From a bacterium (lineage in GTDB: Bacteria; Zixibacteria; MSB-5A5; GN15; FEB-12), in contig DAOVOW010000177.1 in assembly GCA_030629485.1 (NCBI GenBank), positions 1 to 5,226 on the forward strand: DNA of 5,226 bases, written 5' to 3'. The notes beneath the pieces are model-generated. The model saw nothing but the letters and a program-made list of their open reading frames with translations, did not search any database and was not told the DNA's origin. Every line of letters begins with the position of its first letter. The first letter of the stretch is position 1. Of this stretch, positions 1 to 4,658 are shown one piece after another. Made by a program: the position numbers and the translations under genes.

Positions 1-79
1 GATAACAACTCTGTATACCATGTCCTGAAAGAACATGTACACTATGTCATGATACTGTACATTTGTGTGACCTGCCACC

Positions 80-92
80 CTTGTCTGACAAG
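80..92. promoter_or_regulatory. Perfect 13-base odd-centred palindrome
   Basis: CTTGTC-T-GACAAG has two perfectly complementary six-base arms around one central base. A symmetric site of this size suits binding by a dimeric regulator, or could be a small hairpin. It lies 83 bases beyond the stop codon of the minus-strand gene and seven bases from the nested hairpin at 99-144. No promoter is visible beside it, so an operator role is only a guess. Confidence 0.3.
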
Positions 93-98
93 TTGTTA

Positions 99-144
99 TG
101 TGTCGGGTCACAATCCCGTTGAAACGGGATCAAGACCCAACACA
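99..144. repeat. Nested two-stem inverted repeat (REP-like), possible 3' end of the RdhA-like transcript
   Basis: The outer stem pairs TGTGT-c-GGGTC (99-109) with GACCC-a-ACACA (134-144): ten of eleven pairs form, with one C/A mismatch. Three unpaired bases on each side separate it from an inner stem, ATCCCGTT (113-120) with AACGGGAT (123-130), eight perfect pairs. The whole is a symmetric 46-base element that would fold as RNA from either strand. It sits 31 bases after the stop of the minus-strand gene, where it could mark or stabilise the mRNA end. No T-run follows on either strand, so it is not a standard intrinsic terminator. The layout resembles dispersed intergenic repeats I recall from FCB-group genomes, which is inference. 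Confidence 0.6.
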
Positions 145-174
145 ACGGGGCACGAGGTCTATCAATACTCCCGA

Positions 175-1515
175 TTAGCCGGGCCCTGCCGGCAGGCGCA
201 GCCTCTGTCCGTAGAACAGATCATCCCCACAGATCGATAAGCGGCGGGCCAACGGAGACCGGCGGCAACCGGCACGTACCAGGTTGTGGATCGGGGTGGA
301 AGGGTGACTGAACGGACAGACTTTCATGCAGAGGCCGCAGTCGGTGCCGATAGCGCGCCAGTAATGGATACATTTCTCGACGTTGAGCGGCCACTTCTCG
401 ACACCACGGACCAGCTTCCGGCCACCGACCGGAATGGCTCCTGACGGACAGTTAATGGCACACTTTAGACATGTCTCGCAAAAGTCCTGCACACCGAAGG
501 TTATAGGTCGGTCGAGCAGCAACGGCAGCTCGGTAGTGACGGCCCCAAGGCGGACCCGAGCGCCGTATTTCGGTGAGATCAAGTAACCCATCCGACCCAG
601 TTCACCCAGTCCGGCGTCGTGGGCCACCGGCGGCAGTATGATCTGGTAGTTGCTGCCGGCGATATGGGCGCGAGCCGCATATCCACACTCGCGAATTCGT
701 TTGGCCAAAGCCACTGAAATCTCCCCGGCACGCAGATACTGTTTGGCGGTCTCGCGCGTGATCGGCAAGAGCGGCGCTTGTTCCACTTCATGGTAATCCA
801 TTTCAAGCGCAAACACGATCGCAAACCGATGGCTATTGACAATCGGCCGGCCCCACGGCTCCGGGCCACGCCCAACGTGCGAGTAGACGAACATCGGGTT
901 GAGCTCGGCAATACCAACGTCGTCCGCGCCCATCTTCAGAACTTCCGCCTTGATTGTCGCCGTTGCTTCAGCAGTGCCAAGCTCTCCCCTGCGCAGCGAA
1001 GTCTGTCCATCTACTTGAGTAGCCAGCGTGACGATCTTGTCAAACACGGCATCTATCGGGTCGGCAGTCTGTTTGTCATAGTACCTCCCCCCTGGTTCGA
1101 GCAGTTCGGGCAGACGCCGCATCCGGTCGTCGACTGCTTTGTATTCGGGATGGGCAGCGTAGTACGTTTCATAATGTTCGGTTCCCGGCTGATACTCTTC
1201 TCGAGAGAACATCACGTCACGCTCATCAACCTGTTCGCTGATGCTGCCAACTCTCAGGGCTTGAAATGATCCAAACGGCAAGAAGAAGAAGATGCCACCC
1301 AGCAGCACCATTGCCGGAAGCATCAGCAGCCAAAGAGATTCGGACGCTAACAGAGCATACCAGCCGTACCAGCCTGCGGCGACAAGAACGCAAGCCAACG
1401 AACTGAGCAACACAGCCCGGCCCTTCCGCTCAAGGGCTGAACTGACCGCCAGAAGAACCAGAAACCCCTCGACCAGCATTCCGACGACAAGATAAACCTG
1501 TTCGGCAAGACTCAT
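175..1515 (-). CDS. Membrane-anchored reductive dehalogenase (RdhA)-family 4Fe-4S protein
   Basis: A 446-residue protein. Residues 5-28, 33-56 and 60-81 are hydrophobic and predict three membrane helices; no twin-arginine signal is present. The rest matches the RdhA/QueG-like corrinoid fold: 'DERDVMFSREE' (97-107) and 'HYETYYAAHPE' (114-124) as in the RdhA N-terminal part, then 'DAGLGELGRMGYLISPKYGARVRL' territory at 300-323. Two 4Fe-4S motifs follow: CxxCxxCxxxCP (C346, C349, C352, C356) and C-x10-CxxCxxxCP (C382, C393, C396, C400), the second spaced as in RdhA. The family usually binds a cobamide and cuts carbon-halogen bonds; substrate and activity here are unknown. The three helices recall the separate anchor RdhB, so this may be a self-anchored form. 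Start: ATG 1515 has GGGAG ten bases upstream. It is divergent from the transporter gene. No rdhB, regulator or corrinoid gene is adjacent. Family call is strong, dehalogenation less so. Confidence 0.88.
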   Translation of the reverse strand: MSLAEQVYLVVGMLVEGFLVLLAVSSALERKGRAVLLSSLACVLVAAGWYGWYALLASESLWLLMLPAMVLLGGIFFFLPFGSFQALRVGSISEQVDERDVMFSREEYQPGTEHYETYYAAHPEYKAVDDRMRRLPELLEPGGRYYDKQTADPIDAVFDKIVTLATQVDGQTSLRRGELGTAEATATIKAEVLKMGADDVGIAELNPMFVYSHVGRGPEPWGRPIVNSHRFAIVFALEMDYHEVEQAPLLPITRETAKQYLRAGEISVALAKRIRECGYAARAHIAGSNYQIILPPVAHDAGLGELGRMGYLISPKYGARVRLGAVTTELPLLLDRPITFGVQDFCETCLKCAINCPSGAIPVGGRKLVRGVEKWPLNVEKCIHYWRAIGTDCGLCMKVCPFSHPSTPIHNLVRAGCRRSPLARRLSICGDDLFYGQRLRLPAGPG

Positions 1516-1525
1516 TTAACGTTCA

Positions 1526-1530
1526 CTCCC
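1526..1530 (-). promoter_or_regulatory. Ribosome binding site of the RdhA-like gene
   Basis: Read on the minus strand, GGGAG(TG) lies ten bases before the ATG at 1515, a normal Shine-Dalgarno distance. It supports that start, which also places the first membrane helix right at the N-terminus. Confidence 0.6.
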
Positions 1531-1554
1531 GCTGTCATTTGATGAAGGTACGGC

Positions 1555-1565
1555 ATGATACCACA
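1555..1565 (-). promoter_or_regulatory. Possible extended -10 promoter element for the RdhA-like gene
   Basis: On the minus strand the sequence reads TGTGGTATCAT: TATCAT is five of six to TATAAT and is preceded by TG one base away, the extended -10 pattern. Transcription would begin near 1548, giving a leader of about 33 bases. I see no good -35 hexamer at the right distance. The complementary ATGATA recurs at 1579-1584 and 1600-1605, so the match may be part of a repeat rather than a promoter. Confidence 0.3.
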
Positions 1566-1621
1566 CGACGCAACCGACATGATACTGACAGTGGGCGCGA
1601 TGATATCCTTGTGGCGGTCGA

Positions 1622-1679
1622 ATCTTCAGATTCGGCAGCAATCTGGGAAAGGCTCCGCCTACCCGCCGAATCTGAAGAT
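1622..1679. repeat. Long inverted repeat with 15 perfect pairs
   Basis: ATCTTCAGATTCGGC (1622-1636) is the exact reverse complement of 1665-1679. The 28-base spacer contains its own small hairpin, AGGC-TCC-GCCT (1650-1660). The left arm is part of a second palindrome, GAATCT-TC-AGATTC (1620-1633), so either arm can also fold on itself. It lies between divergent genes, where no terminator is needed, and no T-run follows. A REP/MITE-like repeat or a regulatory structure are both possible. Confidence 0.7.
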
Positions 1680-1700
1680 CCAGCGGGCACAACGCTGGGT
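1678..1700. repeat. Short hairpin abutting the long inverted repeat
   Basis: ATCCAGCG (1678-1685) pairs with CGCTGGGT (1693-1700) around a seven-base loop; seven pairs are Watson-Crick and one is T-G. It overlaps the last two bases of the right arm of the neighbouring 15-base inverted repeat, so the two structures compete at their junction or stack as consecutive stems. No function is evident. Confidence 0.4.
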
Positions 1701-1819
1701 GGCGCCATGCAAGGTGGAGCAATACCAGGCATCACCAGGAGCCGATTGAACGAGGCCCAGTCTTCCACCTCTTTTCGCAACCAGCCGCTTGTAACTTCTA
1801 ACCGAAACCATTACCTTCC

Positions 1820-2806
1820 ATGACAATTCGTGCCGGAGTGGCCGCATCCGGTGAGCATACGTCGACCCGATTTGTGGTTGGGTCGGGATCGGGAAGAAAG
1901 GTATGGCGCTTGGGCGCATTTGAACCACACTTTGGAGAAATACTCGCGCTGCTTTGCGCTGTGACTTGGGCGGCGGCGGTTATACTGTTCAAGAAGAGCG
2001 GTGAGGCGGTTCACCCCCTCGGGTTAAATCTGTTCAAGAATGTTCTGGCCGTTGTCTTGTTCCTTCCCACCATGTGGATCCTCGGCGGGACGTTATGGCG
2101 GGCCGCACCGCTGGGCGAGTACGGATTGCTTCTCTTCAGCGGCGCGCTGGGTATCGGTCTGGCTGACACTTTTTACTTCAAAAGCCTCAACACCGTCGGG
2201 GCGGGGATGATGTCCATCGTCGGATGCCTTTACAGTCCGTTCATCATAGCCCTTTCCGTGTTATTCCTGGGCGAGAGTCTCAGTTGGTGGCAGCTTGTCG
2301 GAGCTTTCGTCATTGTATCGGCGGTGCTGATTGCGACCCTCGAACGTCGCGCCAAAACAGTCGACCGTCCCACCCTCATCAAGGGGTTCTTGTATGGCGC
2401 GCTGGCTCAGGCCGCTAACGCCTGTGGCATTGTCATGATCAAGCCACTTCTGGATCGGTCTCCTTTGCTTTGGGTCACCGAGGTGCGACTTATCGGTGGC
2501 GTGGCGGTGCTGCTGTTGGTCTTGTTGATACACCCAGCGCGCCGAATGATTGTTCGCTCGGTGCGATCGCGTCAACGATGGGTCTACACGCTTACCGGCT
2601 CACTCATGGGCGGCTATCTGGCCATGGTCTTATGGCTGGGGGGAATGAAATACACGCAGGCTTCGATTGCTGCGGCGTTGAATCAAACAGCAAGCATTTT
2701 CATGTTCATCTTCGCGGTCTTCTTTCTGAAAGAACCGGTAACCAAGTACCGCCTGATCGGCATCGCCCTGGCCATTGGCGGCGTGATGTTAGTGACGTTT
2801 GGGTGA
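1820..2806 (+). CDS. EamA/DMT-superfamily inner-membrane transporter
   Basis: A 328-residue protein with about ten hydrophobic helices from residue 38 to the end, arranged as two EamA repeats (about 38-174 and 187-327). Each repeat ends in the family's usual way: 'FLGESLSWWQLVGAFVIVSAVL' area at 149-170 and 'FLKEPVTKYRLIGIALAIGG' at 302-321, where a conserved E precedes the last helix. 'AVTWAAAVILFKKSG' (47-61) is the typical first helix. DMT proteins export or import small metabolites; the substrate cannot be read from sequence, so no symbol is given. Residues 1-36 lack family features and ATG 1820 has no ribosome binding site. TTG 1910 (codon 31) is preceded eight bases upstream by GGGAAGAAAGG and gives a normal N-terminus, so it may be the true start. 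The outer ATG is kept as the limit. The gene ends in a hairpin at 2805-2823 and probably stands alone. Confidence 0.92.
   Translation: MTIRAGVAASGEHTSTRFVVGSGSGRKVWRLGAFEPHFGEILALLCAVTWAAAVILFKKSGEAVHPLGLNLFKNVLAVVLFLPTMWILGGTLWRAAPLGEYGLLLFSGALGIGLADTFYFKSLNTVGAGMMSIVGCLYSPFIIALSVLFLGESLSWWQLVGAFVIVSAVLIATLERRAKTVDRPTLIKGFLYGALAQAANACGIVMIKPLLDRSPLLWVTEVRLIGGVAVLLLVLLIHPARRMIVRSVRSRQRWVYTLTGSLMGGYLAMVLWLGGMKYTQASIAAALNQTASIFMFIFAVFFLKEPVTKYRLIGIALAIGGVMLVTFG
1891..1912 (+). promoter_or_regulatory. Ribosome binding site and alternative TTG start of the transporter
   Basis: The purine stretch GGGAAGAAAGG (1891-1901) is followed eight bases later by an in-frame TTG (1910-1912). Starting here removes 30 residues that do not resemble the family and places the first helix about eight residues from the N-terminus, as in most EamA proteins. 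The ATG at 1903-1905 is out of frame and closes after six codons. Confidence 0.45.
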
Positions 2807-2823
2807 CACGGTCAAGCCGTGTT
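2805..2823 (+). terminator. Hairpin at the stop codon of the transporter gene, weak terminator candidate
   Basis: ACACGG (2806-2811) pairs with CCGTGT (2817-2822) around a five-base loop, extended by one G-T pair. It begins inside the TGA stop codon (2804-2806). Only three T's follow, counting T2822 of the stem, so it would be a poor intrinsic terminator. It is the first of four hairpins in the next 120 bases and may be part of a repeat cluster instead. Confidence 0.4.
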
Positions 2824-3007
2824 TCTGTGGCTTCGCCACCTGGTACCGAAGTGAGCGGCGCGGGTGCAACCTTATGGTGAGCGGAGTCGAACCATGAGAT
2901 CGCGGCAGATGTGGGTGTCTGCCGGGCACCGGGGAACATATTTGAAAGTTGCATTGGCCCACGCCATTGGTCTTTTTGGAATCACAATGGTAAACACGTG
3001 GTCATAC
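2807..3007. repeat. REP-like hairpin cluster between transporter and channel genes
   Basis: After the hairpin at the stop codon come three more: GTGGC-TTC-GCCAC (2827-2839); CTTATGGT (2871-2878) with ACCATGAG (2891-2898), eight pairs including one G-T; and CGGCAGA (2903-2909) with TCTGCCG (2918-2924), seven perfect pairs. The third encloses TGAGCGGAGTCGA, the core of an intergenic palindrome (CC...GG or GG...CC flanked) that I recall being dispersed in many uncultured bacterial genomes. Four hairpins in 120 bases is typical of clustered REP/BIME elements. From 2925 to 3007 nothing certain is seen except CCATTG (2964-2969) paired with CAATGG (2985-2990). Confidence 0.55.
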
Positions 3008-3015
3008 AAAGGTGA
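3008..3015 (+). promoter_or_regulatory. Ribosome binding site that decides the channel gene start
   Basis: AAAGGTGA ends five bases before ATG 3021. The alternative in-frame GTG at 3012 lies inside this site and has no Shine-Dalgarno sequence of its own, so ATG 3021 is preferred; the difference is three residues. Confidence 0.6.
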
Positions 3016-3020
3016 ACGTC

Positions 3021-4259
3021 ATGCTGAGTAACATAAGAGACTGGTTGGTTGAACAGGGAATCCCCGATGGGTGGGCCGGCGCCCTCGGCTGGCTTGCATT
3101 GGCAGTAGCGGTGATCATCGCGGCCTGGCTGGCCCATTTTGCAGCCCGTCGCATTCTGCTGGTCGCGGTGTCGTACGTCGTGAAACGAAGCCGCACCACC
3201 TGGGACGACGCCCTGCTAAAACATCGCGTCTTCTCACGTCTGTCGCACTTAGCCCCGGCGCTGGTGATCTATTACGCCGCCTACTTGTTCCCATCCATGA
3301 TGGGCGCCATCCAGCGCTTCTCTACCGTCTACATGGTTCTGGCCGGGTTGCTGGTGGTGAACGCCTTTCTCAACGCGGCGGTCGATATCTACAGATCACT
3401 TGAGGGCGCAAGACACCGACCCATCAAAGGGTATGTCCAGGTGGCCAAGATCATTGTCTTCATCTTTGTCGGCATCTACGCCATAGCCATGCTGCTTGAT
3501 CGCGATCCCACCGGCATCCTGACCGGCCTGGGCGCCATGACGGCGGTGCTGATATTGGTATTCAAAGATTCGATCCTCGGGTTCGTGGCCAGCCTGCAAC
3601 TTTCGATGAACGACATGGTGCGTATCGGAGACTGGATCGAGATGCCCAAGTACGGCGCTGACGGCGACGTGATCGACGTCACCCTGCACACCGTCAAGGT
3701 CCAGAACTGGAACAAAACCATTTCCACCATTCCGGCGTACGCATTGATCTCCGATTCCTTCAAAAACTGGCGCGGTATGGATGAATCGGGCGGTCGACGT
3801 ATCAAGCGCGCCATCCATATCGACATGAACAGCATCCGCTTTTGTGACGCTGCCATGCTGGCCCGCTTTGAGCGGTTTCAGTTAATCAGGGACTACCTCG
3901 CCACCAGGCGCAAGGAGATCACCGAGTACAACGCCGCGCAGGGTGTCGACACTTCGGAGATCATCAACGGTCGCAACCTGACCAATATCGGGATGTTTCG
4001 CGCCTACATCATGGCCTATCTGCACGCGCACCCGAAGATCCATCAGGGCATGACGTTCTTAATCCGGCAACTGCCGCCCGGCGAGCACGGCCTGCCGATT
4101 GAAATCTACGTGTTTTCAAACGATCAGGACTGGATTCGATACGAGGGGATACAGTCGGACATCTTCGACCACCTGCTGGCGGTGGTTCCCATGTTCGGAT
4201 TGAGAGTGTTTCAACGCCCGTCCGGCGCCGACTTGCAGGCGCTGGCGGGGAGGGTCTGA
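3021..4259 (+). CDS. ybdG: MscS-family mechanosensitive channel, YbdG/MscM type
   Basis: A 412-residue inner-membrane protein (415 from GTG 3012; E. coli YbdG has 415). Hydrophobic helices fall at about 19-38, 76-92, 102-122, 140-160 and 165-190, the five-helix plan of YbdG. The pore-lining helix reads 'GLGAMTAVLILVFKD' (169-183). It leads into the MscS beta domain with 'NDMVRIGDWIEMPKYGADG' (197-215) and 'STIPAYALISDSFKNWRGM' (235-253), then 'GGRRIKR' and 'TNIGMFRAY' (321-329). These match my memory of E. coli YbdG almost residue for residue, including the 'IQxDIFDH' and 'PxGxDxxxLAG' C-terminus. The channel opens under membrane tension or osmotic downshock and releases solutes; YbdG has a small conductance. 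Start at ATG 3021 is fixed by AAAGGTGA. The upstream gap of more than 200 bases makes a separate transcript likely. No truncation is seen. Confidence 0.95.
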   Translation: MLSNIRDWLVEQGIPDGWAGALGWLALAVAVIIAAWLAHFAARRILLVAVSYVVKRSRTTWDDALLKHRVFSRLSHLAPALVIYYAAYLFPSMMGAIQRFSTVYMVLAGLLVVNAFLNAAVDIYRSLEGARHRPIKGYVQVAKIIVFIFVGIYAIAMLLDRDPTGILTGLGAMTAVLILVFKDSILGFVASLQLSMNDMVRIGDWIEMPKYGADGDVIDVTLHTVKVQNWNKTISTIPAYALISDSFKNWRGMDESGGRRIKRAIHIDMNSIRFCDAAMLARFERFQLIRDYLATRRKEITEYNAAQGVDTSEIINGRNLTNIGMFRAYIMAYLHAHPKIHQGMTFLIRQLPPGEHGLPIEIYVFSNDQDWIRYEGIQSDIFDHLLAVVPMFGLRVFQRPSGADLQALAGRV

Positions 4260-4298
4260 CAACCGTTATGATACAGGAATCGCTCCTGCCGGAGGTTA

Positions 4299-4320
4299 TC
4301 AAGAATCCATGGAACCTTGA
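4299..4320. repeat. Imperfect 22-base palindrome
   Basis: TCAAG-AA-TCCATGGA-AC-CTTGA: 18 of 22 bases are symmetric about the centre of TCCATGGA. It lies 40 bases after the stop of the channel gene. It could fold as a weak hairpin at the 3' end of that transcript or be a dimeric protein site. No T-run follows. Confidence 0.35.
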
Positions 4321-4369
4321 GTAGTCGGCTGTGGTTAAAGAGTCGACAGCTTTGACTTGACATTCTTGT

Positions 4370-4409
4370 GAAGCCCGTCGGCGATCCTCCTCCCGCGCTG
4401 GCGGGCTTC
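4370..4409 (+). terminator. Long GC-rich hairpin, possible end of the channel transcript
   Basis: The arms 4370-4383 and 4396-4409 form 14 pairs, 12 Watson-Crick and two G-T, around a 12-base pyrimidine-rich loop. The outer part GAAGCCCG/CGGGCTTC is perfect. A smaller alternative stem, CCCGC (4392-4396) with GCGGG (4401-4405), competes with it. CCCCTTATT follows rather than a T-run, so it is at best a non-canonical terminator; a dispersed repeat is equally possible. Confidence 0.45.
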
Positions 4410-4551
4410 CCCTTATTGCAATCCACAAGCACGTCGCGTAACATCTTACCCCATCCCCAGTTTGCGGCATCACCTAATGTTATGGTTCACCCAGCCAAGA
4501 GAACCGGTTCCGCCGGACGCTATTGCTGAACCTCTGATCCGCAACAAAGAC

Positions 4552-4579
4552 TTGTTAAATCCAATATCATCCGTATTAT
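4552..4579 (+). promoter_or_regulatory. Promoter of the secreted dockerin-like gene
   Basis: TTGTTA (4552-4557, four of six to TTGACA) and TATTAT (4574-4579, five of six to TATAAT) are separated by 16 bases, a sigma70-like arrangement. Transcription would start near 4586, giving a leader of about 73 bases before ATG 4659. The region is AT-rich against GC-rich surroundings, which adds support. It is the best promoter match I noticed in the window. Confidence 0.5.
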
Positions 4580-4582
4580 CAT

Positions 4583-4598
4583 GTGCACGTTAGCTAAC
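4583..4598. promoter_or_regulatory. Two adjacent palindromes at the predicted transcription start
   Basis: GTGCAC (4583-4588) is followed directly by GTTAGCTAAC (4589-4598); both are perfect palindromes. They lie just downstream of the -10 element and over the expected start site, a common position for a repressor operator. The ten-base palindrome may be chance; no second copy is seen in the window. Confidence 0.3.
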
Positions 4599-4643
4599 AA
4601 GCCGGTCTGTGGGCGGGCGATAGGCAGCCAACCACAACTTCTC

Positions 4644-4647
4644 GGAG
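4644..4647 (+). promoter_or_regulatory. Ribosome binding site deciding the start at 4659
   Basis: GGAG ends 11 bases before ATG 4659. The other in-frame ATG, at 4581, overlaps the predicted transcription start and would add 26 residues without features in front of a signal peptide, so 4659 is the better start. Confidence 0.55.
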
Positions 4648-4658
4648 ATAGAAACAAC

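Larger units (their letters stand above)
1..174. other. Non-coding region rich in inverted repeats
   Basis: This is the stretch downstream of the minus-strand RdhA-like gene, and no credible gene is seen in it. It is more AT-rich than the rest of the window. It holds several inverted repeats: ATAACAACT (2-10) with AGTTGTTAT (91-99), ATGTACA (35-41) with TGTACAT (56-62), CATGT (19-23) with ACATG (33-37), the palindrome at 80-92 and the nested element at 99-144. The last two are listed separately. Some of the short pairs could be chance in AT-rich DNA. Confidence 0.6.
1516..1819. other. Divergent intergenic region, no gene seen
   Basis: This 304-base gap separates the minus-strand RdhA-like gene from the plus-strand transporter; it grows to 394 bases if the transporter starts at TTG 1910. 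Open frames cross it in several phases, but none has recognisable protein features, and the hairpin at 1622-1679 explains much of the sequence. It also holds CATGATAC twice, 24 bases apart (1554-1561, 1578-1585), with a third ATGATA at 1600-1605, and the palindrome TGGCGCCA at 1700-1707. No clear plus-strand promoter for the transporter was found. Confidence 0.55.
4260..4551. other. Gene-free region downstream of the channel gene
   Basis: Nearly 300 bases with no convincing gene on either strand; minus-strand open frames that run back into the channel gene show no protein features. It holds the small hairpin CAGGA-ATCGC-TCCTG (4274-4288), an imperfect palindrome (4299-4320), GCTGT (4328-4332) with ACAGC (4346-4350), the long hairpin at 4370-4409 and the perfect palindrome GAACCGGTTC (4501-4510). 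The promoter of the next gene begins at 4552. Confidence 0.55.

Noticed and set aside
185..196. Perfect palindrome CCTGCCGGCAGG inside the last codons of the RdhA-like gene
   Set aside because: It is GC-rich, falls in coding sequence for the C-terminal LPAG tail and leaves at most a four-pair stem as RNA, so it is not convincing as a separate site.
49..240. Plus-strand 63-residue open frame at the left edge
   Set aside because: It runs through the nested hairpin and antisense into the end of the RdhA-like gene; composition and lack of a ribosome binding site argue against coding.
175..1515. Epoxyqueuosine reductase (QueG) as identity of the first gene
   Set aside because: QueG shares the corrinoid/4Fe-4S fold, but the three membrane helices, the DERDxMFSR and YYAAHPE segments and the C-x10-CxxCxxxCP second motif fit RdhA-like proteins better, and no C-terminal HEAT-like extension is present.
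1539..1823. Plus-strand 94-residue open frame in the divergent gap
   Set aside because: It has no ribosome binding site or protein features, overlaps the start region of the transporter and is largely made of the 1622-1679 inverted repeat, so it is most likely a chance open frame.
2876..2893. Minus-strand GGTTCGACTCC resembling a tRNA T-arm
   Set aside because: The bases flanking the loop do not form the required five-pair T stem (CATGG against CCGCT), and no acceptor, D or anticodon arm is present. The hairpin at 2871-2898 explains the sequence better.
4009..4473. Minus-strand 154-residue open frame over the end of the channel gene
   Set aside because: More than half lies antisense to the strongly supported YbdG-type gene, and the Arg/Ser/Pro-rich product is typical of shadow frames in GC-rich DNA.
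4581..4658. Upstream ATG 4581 as the start of the secreted protein
   Set aside because: It overlaps the predicted transcription start, has no Shine-Dalgarno sequence and would put 26 unrelated residues ahead of a clear signal peptide.
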